Shown here: positions 48,181 to 57,752 of the stretch, piece after piece
How positions within the stretch are numbered: the stretch's first letter is position 1
Layout of the letters: the number at the start of each line of letters is the position of its first letter
Origin: Asanoa iriomotensis
GTDB taxonomy: Bacteria > Actinomycetota > Actinomycetes > Mycobacteriales > Micromonosporaceae
Length of the DNA: 64,000 bases
NCBI RefSeq assembly: GCF_016862515.1
Contig: NZ_BONC01000007.1
Coordinates: 62,001 to 126,000 of the forward strand
Direction: 5' to 3'
The notes under the pieces: generated by a model
Database searches by the model: none
What the model was told of the DNA's origin: nothing
The model's input: the letters and a program-made list of their open reading frames with translations, nothing else
Program-made: the position numbers and the translations under genes

Positions 48181-48401
48181 TACGGGCCGACGGAGATCGA
48201 TACTCACCTAGGGTGACGCCAGCCAAACGCCGTGCTGACAAACTGTCTGACTATCGCATCGGTACGGCGATGACGCACAGGGTGGGCTTTCTCTTTGGCG
48301 GGCGGACGTGATGGAATGCCGGGGGTCCGACCCGCCCGGGTCGGTCGATCGGCGGTGCCCGTGCGCAATTTTCTGACGGCGCCGAACCGGAGGGCGGTGA
48401 C

Positions 48402-51400
48402 GTGAGCAAGCGGCCGAAGACGGCGAATTCCTTCATGTCGCGTCTCCGCCGGCCAGCCGGCCGGCTTCGTGATCTGCCGATCTGGTCGAAGCTCGGCCTC
48501 ATCATGATCGTGCCGACCCTGGCGACGATCGTGGTTGGCACCAACGGCCTGATCGATCACATCGAGACGTCGGAGAACGCGGACCAGGCACGCGACCTCG
48601 CTGTTGTGGTGGAGGCGTCCGGGGATCTCGTCCAGAACCTGCAGAACGAGCGTTCCGCGGCGGCGCTGCTGCTCGGTGCCGATTCGACGGCGGACAAGCA
48701 GAAATACCGCACCGGCTTCGACAGCGCCCAACAGGCCGTCGAGCGCGTGGTCAACAACTACGCGACCCAGCGGGCATCCCTCAACGGCCTGCCGCCGAAC
48801 TTCGTCTCGACGCTCAACCAGATCGACGCCGGCCTCCAGGGCCTGCCGGGCGTGCGCAGCCAGGTGACGGGCGACAAGTTCGCCTTCACCGACGCGGCCA
48901 ACGCCTACAACGCTCTGGTCGACAACCTGCTCACCCTCCGCGACGGCGCCGCCCAGCTGGCCGCCAACACGTCGCTGAGCGAGCGGATGCGCGCCGTCGC
49001 GGCCGTCGCCCGGCAGAAGGAGTTCCTCTCGCAGGAGCGCCTCGTCGTGCTGCAGTCCTACAGCGCCGACGGGCGGATGAACCAGAACCTCAAGAAGGAG
49101 TTCATCGCCTCGCAGACCGGCCAGGTGCAGGCGAACGAGACGTTCATCGCCGTCGCCACCGTGCCCGAGCGCGAGCAGTACAACCAGACCGTCGCGGGTT
49201 CCGACCTGCGGTCGTCCACGTCGTACGCCGGCTGGATCACCGGCAGCATGCCGGCCGACGGCGCGCTGGCCGGCGCGCCGTTCACGCGTGACGCGTGGGA
49301 CAGTGCGCTGCTCGGCCACAGCCGGTTGATCCGCAGCGTCGAGCGGCGGTTCGACAACACGGTCGTCGACACCGCCACCACCCTGCGCGACGACGTGCAG
49401 CGCCAGGTCCTCATCGAGACCGGCCTGCTGCTGGCCATGCTCCTGCTGGCCATCCTGTTCGCGTGGTTGGTCGCCCGGTCGATGGCCCGGTCGCTGCGCG
49501 AGCTGCGGCACGGCGCGCTGGCGGTCGCGCAGTACGGCCTACCGCAAGCCGTGTCCAGGCTGCGTGACCCGGCGCTGTCCACGCAGATGTCACCGGCCCA
49601 ACTGGCCAACCAGATCGCCGAGCCGCTGCCCGTCCGCAGCAAGGACGAGTTCGGCCAGGTGACCGAGGCGTTCAACGCGGTCCACCTGGAAGCCGTCCGC
49701 ACCGCGGCCGAGCAGGCCGCCCTGCGTGCCTCGGTCGCGACGATGTTCGTCAACCTCGCCCGCCGTTCGCAGATCCTGGTCGACCGGCTCATCGGTCACC
49801 TCGACCGGCTGGAGCGCGGCGAGGAAGACCCGGACCGCCTGGCCGAGCTGTTCCAGCTCGACCACCTGGCCACCCGGATGCGCCGCAACGACGAAAACCT
49901 CCTGGTGCTCGCGGGTGCCGACTCGACCCGTATCCAGCGGGAGCCGGCCGCCCTGATCGACGTGCTGCGTGCCGCGCAGTCCGAGGTCGAGCACTACACC
50001 CGCATCGAGTTCGGCGTGATCGACCGCGACATCGAGGTGGCCGCGCACGCGGTCAACGACCTCGTGCACCTGGTCGCCGAGCTGTTCGACAACGCGACCG
50101 CCTTCTCGCCGCCCGACTCGCACGTCATGGTCGAGGCACGGCTGGTGGGCGACCGCGCAGTGCTCTACGTCGAGGACCGCGGCATCGGCATCACGCCCGA
50201 CCAGCTCAACGACCTCAACGAGCGGCTCGCCACGCCACCGATGGTCGACGTGGCCGTCTCCCGGATGATGGGCCTGGTCGTGGTCGCGCGGCTGGCCGCG
50301 CGGCACGGCGTCAAGGTCGAGCTGCGCCCCGCCGCCGACCGTGGCACGGTCGCCGACGTCGCCCTGCCTCCCTCGGTCCTGGTGCCCCGGGCACTGGCCG
50401 GGCGCGGGCCGCAGGTCGGCACGGCGTTCGAGGTGCCGGTCCAGCAGCAGGCGCCGGCCCAGGTCGCCCGGTCGTTCGGCGCGCCGCTGGCGCTGGAGAG
50501 CGGCCCGGTGTCCCGGTCCGACCGCGACTTCGCCGGTGCGGGCTCGGGTGGCGGTCTCGCCAGCGCGTTCGGCGGCCGGCCCGGCGACGGGCCGCCCAAC
50601 GGGTCCGGCGGGTTCGGCAACGGATCCAACGGCAACGGCAACGGGAGCCGCTCCGGCGCCGCGATGCCGGCCTGGTCCGACCTCACCGGCGCCGGCCCGC
50701 AGAGCGGTGGTGGCCTCGGTGACGCGTTCGGCTCGCGCCGCCGCGACGAGTCGCTGCCGCAGCGCCGCTCGACCGACGACTGGGCGATGGAGGGTGAGGT
50801 CACGGCCGGCCCGCAGTCGCCGTCGATCCCGCGCCAGACGCCTCGCGATGCCGGCACACCGTTCTCGGCGCCGCCGATGATCTCGGTGCCGCCGGTCATC
50901 TCGGTGCCACCGTCGACGCCCGGTGCCGCGGCCTCGCCGCGCCAGCCCGAGCCGTGGGAGCTGGGTGGCGGTCCCACACTGCCGCCGAGCGCGCCGGCGG
51001 GCCCGCCGATCGCCATGCCCGACAGCCCGGTCGTTCCGGGCCGGTCGGGTGGTCTGCCGGGTCGGGTGCCGGAGCAGCAGCCGGACAGCCAGCGCATCCC
51101 GCTGAGCCAGCCGCAGGCGGCCGCTGCGCCGCCGATGGCGGCACCGCCGGCCTCCGCACCGCCGCAGGCCAGCCCGGCGCACTATGGGCTGTCCGGTGCC
51201 GGCATGGGTGGGCCGCTCGGTGGCGCACCCGCGGGTGGCCAGGCACCGCCGGCGTGGCCGCCGGTCGCGGCCGAGCCGCAGCCGGTCGCCGAGCACGCCG
51301 GTGCCGGCTTCGACCTGACCGCCGAGCTGCCCCGGGTCGAGCGCCCGGCAGCAGCACAGCAGCAACCAGCCGTCCCGCCGATCATCCCGGCCACCAACAA

Positions 51401-52139
51401 GGCCCGGTTCGCCGACGAGACGATGGAACTGCCGATCTTCCGCGAGCTGGAGTCGGCGTGGTTCCGCACCCGCCGGGACGCGGCGGAGGAGAGCTCGCTC
51501 ACCCCGGCCTCGGCGCCGAGCACCGCGGCGGCTGCCCCCGCAGCCAGCGCGGCGCCGTCGACCGCCGACGCGCGGGTGGGCGGTGGAGCCACCGCGGCAC
51601 CGACGGAGCAGTTCGTCACCGTCGAGGCCAGCCAGCGGCTCACCAGCTCGCCGCAGTCGCGGACGATGCCCGCGACGGGCAGCCCGGTCGGTGGCGGCGC
51701 GCCCGCGAGCGGCCTGCCTTCGCGGCCGGTCCCGACGGGGCCCGCACCGCAACAGCGTCCGAGCGGCCTGAGCGACGGCAACGGAAACGGTGCCGCCCGC
51801 CGGTCCGATCCGGAGTCCTGGGCGACCGCCGCGGACGACGGGTGGCGGGCAGCCTCCGCCATGTCGGAGATGCAAGTGAACGAAACCACGCAGGCCGGCC
51901 TGCCCAAGCGGGTTCCGATGGCGCAGCTCGTGCCGGGCGGGGTCGACAAGGCGGCCTCCTCGGTGCAGAAGCGCACGCCGGAAGCGGTCCGCGGACTGCT
52001 CTCGGCCTACCACCGAGGTGTGCAGCGCGGTCGCACCCAGCCCAAGGACGAAACTTCGGATACGACTCCGGCCGGGCAGCCCTCCCAAGCTGGCCACGGT
52101 CCGGGTGCCGGGAGCGGTCAGAAGGAGCACGAACGATGA
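48402..52139 (+). CDS. Conservon sensor ATPase (CvnA-type histidine-kinase-like protein)
   Basis: A 1245-residue membrane sensor. Membrane segments lie near residues 28-50 and 340-362, enclosing an outer NIT-type (nitrate/nitrite sensing) helical domain, followed by HAMP, a helical dimer region ([16 protein letters not shown] near 487) and a HATPase with [13 protein letters not shown] near 560 and DRGIGI. No phosphoacceptor His of the classical H-box is evident. Residues from about 670 on are a long Pro/Gly-rich linker ending in a conserved tail (DDGWRAA near 1146, [14 protein letters not shown] near 1166, YHRGVQRGR near 1203). It heads the four-gene conservon; GGAGGG precedes the GTG. Confidence 0.94.
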   Translation: MSKRPKTANSFMSRLRRPAGRLRDLPIWSKLGLIMIVPTLATIVVGTNGLIDHIETSENADQARDLAVVVEASGDLVQNLQNERSAAALLLGADSTADKQKYRTGFDSAQQAVERVVNNYATQRASLNGLPPNFVSTLNQIDAGLQGLPGVRSQVTGDKFAFTDAANAYNALVDNLLTLRDGAAQLAANTSLSERMRAVAAVARQKEFLSQERLVVLQSYSADGRMNQNLKKEFIASQTGQVQANETFIAVATVPEREQYNQTVAGSDLRSSTSYAGWITGSMPADGALAGAPFTRDAWDSALLGHSRLIRSVERRFDNTVVDTATTLRDDVQRQVLIETGLLLAMLLLAILFAWLVARSMARSLRELRHGALAVAQYGLPQAVSRLRDPALSTQMSPAQLANQIAEPLPVRSKDEFGQVTEAFNAVHLEAVRTAAEQAALRASVATMFVNLARRSQILVDRLIGHLDRLERGEEDPDRLAELFQLDHLATRMRRNDENLLVLAGADSTRIQREPAALIDVLRAAQSEVEHYTRIEFGVIDRDIEVAAHAVNDLVHLVAELFDNATAFSPPDSHVMVEARLVGDRAVLYVEDRGIGITPDQLNDLNERLATPPMVDVAVSRMMGLVVVARLAARHGVKVELRPAADRGTVADVALPPSVLVPRALAGRGPQVGTAFEVPVQQQAPAQVARSFGAPLALESGPVSRSDRDFAGAGSGGGLASAFGGRPGDGPPNGSGGFGNGSNGNGNGSRSGAAMPAWSDLTGAGPQSGGGLGDAFGSRRRDESLPQRRSTDDWAMEGEVTAGPQSPSIPRQTPRDAGTPFSAPPMISVPPVISVPPSTPGAAASPRQPEPWELGGGPTLPPSAPAGPPIAMPDSPVVPGRSGGLPGRVPEQQPDSQRIPLSQPQAAAAPPMAAPPASAPPQASPAHYGLSGAGMGGPLGGAPAGGQAPPAWPPVAAEPQPVAEHAGAGFDLTAELPRVERPAAAQQQPAVPPIIPATNKARFADETMELPIFRELESAWFRTRRDAAEESSLTPASAPSTAAAAPAASAAPSTADARVGGGATAAPTEQFVTVEASQRLTSSPQSRTMPATGSPVGGGAPASGLPSRPVPTGPAPQQRPSGLSDGNGNGAARRSDPESWATAADDGWRAASAMSEMQVNETTQAGLPKRVPMAQLVPGGVDKAASSVQKRTPEAVRGLLSAYHRGVQRGRTQPKDETSDTTPAGQPSQAGHGPGAGSGQKEHER

Positions 52140-52540
52140 CAACGACGCAAGATCTCGGCTGGCTACTCGCCAACTTCGCCGACCGCGTGCCGGGTGTCGC
52201 GCACGCGATCGCCGTCTCCGCCGACGGTCTGCTCCTCGCTTCGTCGCGGGACCTGCCGCGTGATCGGGCCGACCAGTTGGCCGCGATCTCGTCCGGTCTG
52301 GTCAGCCTGACCCAGGGCGCGGCGCGCTGCTTCGAAGGCGGTGCGGTGCTGCAGAACGTCGTCGAGATGGACAACGGATTCCTGTTCCTGATGTCGATCT
52401 CGGACGGCTCCTCGTTCGCGGTTCTGGCGGCCCGCTCGTGCGACGTCGGCCAGGTCGGTTACGAGATGGCGTTGCTGGTCGACCGGGTCGGTGAGGCACT
52501 GACTCCGGCGCCGCGCACCGCCGCGGGCATGCTCGGCTAG
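52136..52540 (+). CDS. Roadblock/LC7 domain protein (CvnB)
   Basis: A 134-residue single Roadblock/LC7 domain: [31 protein letters not shown], and [20 protein letters not shown]. In conservons this small protein joins the sensor and the GTPase and probably acts on nucleotide exchange or hydrolysis. Its ATG overlaps the kinase stop (ATGA); GAAGGAG is upstream. Confidence 0.95.
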   Translation: MTTTQDLGWLLANFADRVPGVAHAIAVSADGLLLASSRDLPRDRADQLAAISSGLVSLTQGAARCFEGGAVLQNVVEMDNGFLFLMSISDGSSFAVLAARSCDVGQVGYEMALLVDRVGEALTPAPRTAAGMLG

Positions 52541-52634
52541 TCGTTCCAAAGACGGCGCACCACAACAACACAAAGACGCGACGGGTCCCGATCGATCGGG
52601 CCGTGCGGCACGGATGCGAAGGAGGTGAGCGGCG

Positions 52635-53012
52635 ATGACCGACCGGGACGAGCCAACCGGCGCGCTGGTGCGGCCGTACGCCGTCACCCGCGGACGCACC
52701 CGGCCCCGGCTCGAGATCGCCCTCGAGGCACTCGTCGAGACAACGGTCCGCGGCCGCACAGCCAACTCGACCAAGGGTGGGCACGGCCGCGAGCACCAAT
52801 ACATCGCCGCGTTGTGCGACGGCCGGTTGCAGTCGCTCGCGGAGATCGCGGCCCGGATGCAGCTCCCACTGGGTGTTGCCCGGGTCCTGATCGCCGACAT
52901 GGCCGCCGACGGACTCGTCGCGGTCTACGAACCGACCTCACTGGAAGACACGAACGATGCGGTGGGCACTGAACTGCTGGAGAGGGTGCTGAGTGGACTT
53001 CGCAGGCTCTGA
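52635..53012 (+). CDS. DUF742 protein (CvnC)
   Basis: A 125-residue DUF742 protein with RPYAVTRGRTRP near the N-terminus and a winged-helix-like middle (LQSLAEIAARMQLPLGVARVLIADM). GAAGGAGG precedes the ATG. Its 3' end overlaps the GTPase gene by 20 bp. Confidence 0.94.
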   Translation: MTDRDEPTGALVRPYAVTRGRTRPRLEIALEALVETTVRGRTANSTKGGHGREHQYIAALCDGRLQSLAEIAARMQLPLGVARVLIADMAADGLVAVYEPTSLEDTNDAVGTELLERVLSGLRRL

Positions 53013-53601
53013 CGTGACGCACCGCCCGAGCGCTGGCCGTGTGACGTCGGCGAAGATTGTCATCGCCGGTGGGTTCGGCGTCGGCAAGACCACGCTGGTC
53101 GGGTCGGTGTCGGAGATCACGCCGCTGACCACCGAGGCCATCATGACCTCGGCCGGCGTCGGCGTCGACGACACCCGGCAGGTGCCGGGCAAGACGACCA
53201 CGACCGTCGCGATGGACTTTGGCCGCATCACGATCGATCGTGACCTGATCCTTTACCTGTTCGGCACACCTGGCCAGACGCGGTTCTGGTTCATGTGGGA
53301 CGAGTTGGTCCGAGGCGCGATCGGGGCGATCGTGCTGGTCGACACGCGCCGACTAGCCGACTGCTTCGCCGCGATCGACTTCTTCGAGCATCGCCGCCTG
53401 CCGTACCTGGTGGCGATCAACTGCTTCGACGGGGTCCAGTACCACGACCCGCAGGACGTTCGCGATGCCCTCGCGATCTCCAGCGACGTGCCGGTCGTGG
53501 CCTGTGACGCCCGCAACCGCGACTCCACCAAGCACGTGCTGATCAGCCTCGTCGAGTACGTGCTGAGCATGCGCCGGTCCCGCGCGGTCGCCCCCGCCTG
53601 A
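52993..53601 (+). CDS. Ras-like GTP-binding protein (CvnD)
   Basis: A 202-residue small GTPase, the effector of the conservon. G1 is GGFGVGKTT near residue 27, the switch region DDTRQVPGKTTTTVAMDFG near 57, G3 FGTPGQTRFWFMW near 90 and G4 NCFD near 138 instead of NKxD, a variant usual in this family. No lipidation motif is seen. GTG start inside the DUF742 gene. Confidence 0.95.
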   Translation: MDFAGSDVTHRPSAGRVTSAKIVIAGGFGVGKTTLVGSVSEITPLTTEAIMTSAGVGVDDTRQVPGKTTTTVAMDFGRITIDRDLILYLFGTPGQTRFWFMWDELVRGAIGAIVLVDTRRLADCFAAIDFFEHRRLPYLVAINCFDGVQYHDPQDVRDALAISSDVPVVACDARNRDSTKHVLISLVEYVLSMRRSRAVAPA

Positions 53602-53643
53602 CGGCGGGCGACCGGGGGTCCGGCACACCCACCCACAGCAGCG

Positions 53644-53680
53644 AGAAGCCCCACCGCCTCGGCGGTGGGGCTTCTTTCGT
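53644..53680. terminator. Intrinsic terminator after the conservon
   Basis: AGAAGCCCCACCGCC (53644-53658) and GGCGGTGGGGCTTCT (53661-53675) pair over 15 bp, with TTCG after it. It separates the conservon from the convergent lipoprotein gene. Confidence 0.9.
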
Positions 53681-53691
53681 GCGGGGACCGC

Positions 53692-54897
53692 TCAGCTGAT
53701 GCGGATCCAGGCCGAGCCGTTGACCTGGAAGACGGCCAGCGAGTCGGCGGTCATGCCGCCGTGCTTGATCGGCTGGAAGTCGTACGAGCCGGCGATGCCC
53801 TCGGTGATCAGGTTTTCCAGGTAGACCCGGACGCGGCCGCGGTCGACGCTGCGACCCAGGCGCGCCGCGTTGGCGATCAGCCGCACGGCGTCGGAACTGT
53901 AGGGCGCGAAGCCCCGGAACGCGCCGTGCTTCTGGATGTAGCGGTAGATGAAGTCGCGTCGGTCCAGGTCGGCCATCGTCGTGTCGGTCAACGACATGCC
54001 GGCCAGCGACGCGGGGTGGATGGCGTACGCCTTGTCCACGGCGTTCAGGTTGTCGCCCGCCAACGTGTCGTCGGCGACCGCGCCCGGGTCGAAGATGAGT
54101 TGATCGCCGAAGCTGCGCCCCCGCACCGCCTGGGCCGCCGCCCCGGTGTCGGGCGCCTGCGCCCAGATGATGATCGCGTCCGGCTTCGCGTCGACCACTC
54201 TCTGCGCGGCCGCGTTGAAGTTGCTGCCGGTTGCCGGGAGCTGGGCGTCGGCGACGAGGGCGCCGCCGAGCGCCTTGCGCAGCGCGGCGATGCCGGCCTT
54301 CCCGTAGGCACCGCCGGAGTAGAGGACGCCCAGCTTGCGCAGGTTCTGCCCGCTCGCCAGGTCGGCCATCATCCGCGCGATGTCTTCGGCGTTGGGCTGG
54401 AGCTTGTAGATGTAGGTGCGCTGCGCCAGCGGCGTGACAAGGCCGTCGGCGGAGCCGAGCGAGATGAACGGCACCTGCTCGGTCTGCGCGACCTTGAGCA
54501 TCTCCAGCGAGGTCTCCGCCATGATGCCGCCCATCAGCGCGTGGACGCCCTCTTTGCCGACGAGCTCGGTCGCCTGCTGTGCGGCGGTCTCGGGCCGGCT
54601 GCCGTTGTCGCGGTAGATCATCTTGATCCGGCGCCGCAGGTTGCCGACCGGCACGCCCTCTTCGTTGAGCGTGTCGACGGTGATCCGCAGGGCGCGCTCC
54701 TGCAGGACGCCGTGCGCCGCGCCGGGGCCGGTAAGCTCCAGGCTCGCGCCAATGATGAGCTCCTCGGAGCCCCGCGTCGTCGGGCCCGGGCTGTTGCTCT
54801 CGTCGGCACCGCAGGCGGCGGTGAACAGTGTCCCGGCGGCTGCCACAAGGACGCCACGCCGGGTCATCTGGGTCCGGCCGATCGCCGGCTTCGCCAT
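53692..54897 (-). CDS. Branched-chain amino acid-type substrate-binding lipoprotein
   Basis: A 401-residue periplasmic-binding protein of the LivJ/type 1 class. The signal has a twin-arginine run (TRRGVLVAAAG) and lipobox TAAC near residue 27. SLELTGPGAAHG, GKEGVHALMGGIMAE and AIIIWAQAPDTGAAAQ are family features. No permease or ATPase gene is adjacent, so it may serve a distant transporter or act as a sensor part. The ATG at 54897 is chosen to place the signal; an upstream start would spoil it. It follows the IS110-like gene by 108 bp. Confidence 0.88.
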   Translation of the reverse strand: MAKPAIGRTQMTRRGVLVAAAGTLFTAACGADESNSPGPTTRGSEELIIGASLELTGPGAAHGVLQERALRITVDTLNEEGVPVGNLRRRIKMIYRDNGSRPETAAQQATELVGKEGVHALMGGIMAETSLEMLKVAQTEQVPFISLGSADGLVTPLAQRTYIYKLQPNAEDIARMMADLASGQNLRKLGVLYSGGAYGKAGIAALRKALGGALVADAQLPATGSNFNAAAQRVVDAKPDAIIIWAQAPDTGAAAQAVRGRSFGDQLIFDPGAVADDTLAGDNLNAVDKAYAIHPASLAGMSLTDTTMADLDRRDFIYRYIQKHGAFRGFAPYSSDAVRLIANAARLGRSVDRGRVRVYLENLITEGIAGSYDFQPIKHGGMTADSLAVFQVNGSAWIRIS

Positions 54898-55005
54898 CTG
54901 GTGCCGCCTCTCCACAGCCCGGCGACGCCCGTCGCCAGATACCACGCGGGTATGCTCCCGGGCCCGCAGGCCCGCCGTCAAATCGCGGTCATACCCGTCC
55001 GGGTG

Positions 55006-57690
55006 TCACGTCCTGGCCGACCGGTATTCGTATTCCTGGCTCTCGTCGCGTCCACCGTGGTCACGGCTGAAGTCCCAGCCACCGGCGGCCTCGCGACCCG
55101 GGCGACCGCCCACCGCGTAGCCGCCGATCTCCTGACCGCGGCGCCAGCCGCGGAAGTAGCCGGTGGTGTGCGCCGCGATGCTCGCGGCGTCGCGGACGAT
55201 CCGCAGTGGCCGTTCCTCGCGCAGCGGCGAGCCCGGCACCAGGTTGGCCTGCGGCACGCGGCGGGGCAGGCCGGACTGCGTCTCCAGGCCGATGGACGGC
55301 GAGGAGGCCTTCTCGGCCGCGCGCCAGCCGTTGTCGGCGACCGACGACCAGGCGAGGTCCTCTTCCTCCTCCGGTTGGCCGGTGAACCACGCGGACCGGG
55401 CCGCCGCGAAGATCAGCAGGTCGCCGTCGCCCTCGTCGGAGACCGGCGGCGCGCTGATGCCGATGGGCAGCTGGTGGCTGCCGGTGTCGCTCGGGTTCTC
55501 CACCAGGCGCAGCGGCGGAGCCTCGTAGCGCGCGGCGTGGTCGGGCCGCTCGGCACGGCTGCGTGAGCGGGTCTCCCGGGGGCCGTCGTCGCGCAGCGCG
55601 CGGTCGGCCAGCGGCGGCGGCTCGACCAGGCGCAGGATGGGCGGCTCCGGCGGCATGTCGTCGGCCAGCCACGGCGGGGTGACGCGGTCGTCGCCGACCG
55701 GCGAGTAGGTCGGCCGGTCGAGCTCGCTCGGCGGCAGCTCGCCCAGGTCGGGGAAGCGCGGCTCGCCGTTGGCCCGCTCGTCGGAGGTGTTGTCGACCAG
55801 CGGCCAGTTGGCCCGTGCGCCGGGCTCGGGCCGCGGTGCGGGCACCGGGACGCTCAGGTCGGTGGCCTGGAACCCGGTGACCGGCGGCTCGGGCGGCGGG
55901 CTCGCGGCCGGGCGGCCGTTGACCCGGGGCGGGATCACGGTCGGGCGCTTGCGCTCGGCGCGTGCCGAGTTGATCGCCGCGTTGGTCAGCGTGGCCCGGA
56001 ACGGCTCGCCGGCCTCGGCGGGCGGGATCGTCGGCCGCTGCGCGGGGATCGGGGTGATGCCCGGCGGCGGGGGCGGCACGGAGACCGGCCGGTTGGCCGG
56101 GCTGCTGGAGACCGGGCGGCCGGGCAACGGCGTCGCGGACGCGGCCGGTGCCGCCGGGGCCGGTGCCGCCGGCGGCTGCAGCGTGGCCGGCTTCGGCGGC
56201 TCTGGCATGCGTGGCGGCTCGGGATTGCGCGGCTGCTCGTAGCGGCTGGTCCCGTCGAAGCCGGTCGACCAGGCGTGGCCGGGGCTGCGCGACGGCATCG
56301 GCGTGCCGCCGGCGGGCGTCGGCGCGTTGAGGGCGGCCGGCGAGATCGGTGTGGACGCCGGCGGCTCGGTCGAACGGGCCGGCTCCGCGGCGCGGCTCGC
56401 GGCGCGGGACTCGGACCGGGTCGGGGTGCGCTGCTCCGTCGCGCGCGCGGCGGAGCGGGACGCGGCCGGAACCCGTGGCGCGTTGGGCGGCCGCACCGGG
56501 TTGCCGGGCCGTTGCGGCTCGGACGGGCGGGGCGGCTCGGCGAACGGCGCGGTGGACGTCGTGGACAGCGGCGTGGGCGCGGTCGGCGGCGGCGCCACCG
56601 GCGCCGGAGCGACCGGCGGGGTGGTCAGCGCGCGCGGTGTGGTGCTCGCCGCGGCCGGCTCCGGGCGGTGCCGGCGGCCGCTGCGGTCGGGCAGGGGCAG
56701 CGGCAGCGCGTGCAGCCCGGCCGGCGTGGTCGTCGTCTCGGTCTCGGTCTCGGCCTCGGGCTCCGCGGCGCGCCGCATGGGCCGGCGCGGCACGGCGGTG
56801 ACCGGGGTCGTGCGGGCGGCCAGCGTGGCCACCAGGGCCGCGCAGCCCTCGTCGCAGGAGCGCACCGCGGCGACGGCCTGGCGCACGGCGTCGGCCGACG
56901 GGCCGGCGAGCGCCTTGTTGACGGTGCCGCGGCGCGGTGTCTCGGCGATGGCGACCCGCAGCGCGGTGATCGCGTCGCGGACGGTCGCCTCGTCGCCGAC
57001 GCCCGCCGTGGTCAGCCGCTTGGCGACCGCCTCGGCGGCCGGCGGCAGGTCACGGCCGCGGGCGACCGCACCGGAGACCATGCCGGGCTCGGGCAACGCG
57101 TCGAGGACCGCGAGGGTCAACGGCTCGGCCGGGTCGGAGTAGGCGCGCAGAGCGGCCGGGTAGAGCTCGCGCAGCACCTCGCGCAGCGTGGCGGCGGCGG
57201 AGTGGCGGCCACCGGCCAGCGCGGAGTGGGCCGCCAGGATCGGCCGGTAGGGCGCGAGGTCGCGGGGCACCGGCAGGCCGACGGCGAAGATGGCACCCGC
57301 CTGCAGGGCGCGCGCGAGCCCGACCGCGCGGCGCTCGGCCGCCGGGGACTCCATCTCCTCAAGGGACTCGTCGTCGGCGAACCGCTCGGCGAAGTCGTCG
57401 ACCGCGTCGTCGTCGGCGATGGCCAGGGGCCGGCCGGCGGCGGACAGTAAGGACGTCACCTGGTGGTCGTCGCTGTCGGCGGCGATCGCGGCCGAACCTG
57501 GGCCGTTGGCCCGTTCGGCGAGCAGCGCGCCGAGCTCGGCGTAACCCGCTGGGTCGTCGGTGATCTCGCACACGTCGAGCAACCGCCCGGCGTCGTCGAC
57601 AACGGCAGCCGTCAGACCTGTGCCGGCAGTCGCCGGCCGACCCGTCGGTTCCGCTGATGCGAGACCGCAGTACACCCGCACGAGCGCCAC
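55006..57690 (-). CDS. IS110-transposase-like protein, apparently inactive, with Pro-rich linker and conservon-kinase-type tail
   Basis: An 894-residue protein. Residues 1-280 resemble an IS110-type transposase N-terminal domain: VRVYCGLASAE, the spaced DDAGRLLDV strand, a GLARALQAG helix and LREVLRELYPAAL near 175 followed by LAVLDALPEPG. The expected acids are missing or replaced (CGLA where GID is usual; SPAAERRA where KxDxxDA is usual). Residues 280-690 are Pro-rich. The C-terminus (from about 770) repeats the kinase tail: SAWF, DNGWRAA, GLPRRVPQANLVPG and YFRGWRRG. GTG start with GGGGAGGAGG 10 nt upstream. Function unknown. Confidence 0.75.
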   Translation of the reverse strand: MALVRVYCGLASAEPTGRPATAGTGLTAAVVDDAGRLLDVCEITDDPAGYAELGALLAERANGPGSAAIAADSDDHQVTSLLSAAGRPLAIADDDAVDDFAERFADDESLEEMESPAAERRAVGLARALQAGAIFAVGLPVPRDLAPYRPILAAHSALAGGRHSAAATLREVLRELYPAALRAYSDPAEPLTLAVLDALPEPGMVSGAVARGRDLPPAAEAVAKRLTTAGVGDEATVRDAITALRVAIAETPRRGTVNKALAGPSADAVRQAVAAVRSCDEGCAALVATLAARTTPVTAVPRRPMRRAAEPEAETETETTTTPAGLHALPLPLPDRSGRRHRPEPAAASTTPRALTTPPVAPAPVAPPPTAPTPLSTTSTAPFAEPPRPSEPQRPGNPVRPPNAPRVPAASRSAARATEQRTPTRSESRAASRAAEPARSTEPPASTPISPAALNAPTPAGGTPMPSRSPGHAWSTGFDGTSRYEQPRNPEPPRMPEPPKPATLQPPAAPAPAAPAASATPLPGRPVSSSPANRPVSVPPPPPGITPIPAQRPTIPPAEAGEPFRATLTNAAINSARAERKRPTVIPPRVNGRPAASPPPEPPVTGFQATDLSVPVPAPRPEPGARANWPLVDNTSDERANGEPRFPDLGELPPSELDRPTYSPVGDDRVTPPWLADDMPPEPPILRLVEPPPLADRALRDDGPRETRSRSRAERPDHAARYEAPPLRLVENPSDTGSHQLPIGISAPPVSDEGDGDLLIFAAARSAWFTGQPEEEEDLAWSSVADNGWRAAEKASSPSIGLETQSGLPRRVPQANLVPGSPLREERPLRIVRDAASIAAHTTGYFRGWRRGQEIGGYAVGGRPGREAAGGWDFSRDHGGRDESQEYEYRSART

Positions 57691-57752
57691 GGTGTCGTCC
57701 TCCTCCCCGGGCACATCTCGTGTGCCAAGGACTGATGGTCCCTGGTTAGGGG

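Noticed and set aside
49590-52142. 850-codon minus-strand frame under the conservon kinase
   Set aside because: The plus strand holds a recognisable sensor with conserved ATPase boxes and an overlapping CvnB start.
56275-57450. Plus-strand frames opposite the IS110-like gene
   Set aside because: They are Gly/Arg-rich without ribosome binding sites, while the minus strand has a strong site and conserved blocks.
55006-57690. Active insertion sequence at the IS110-like gene
   Set aside because: No second transposase domain, flanking duplication or separate element boundary is visible, and the catalytic acids appear lost.
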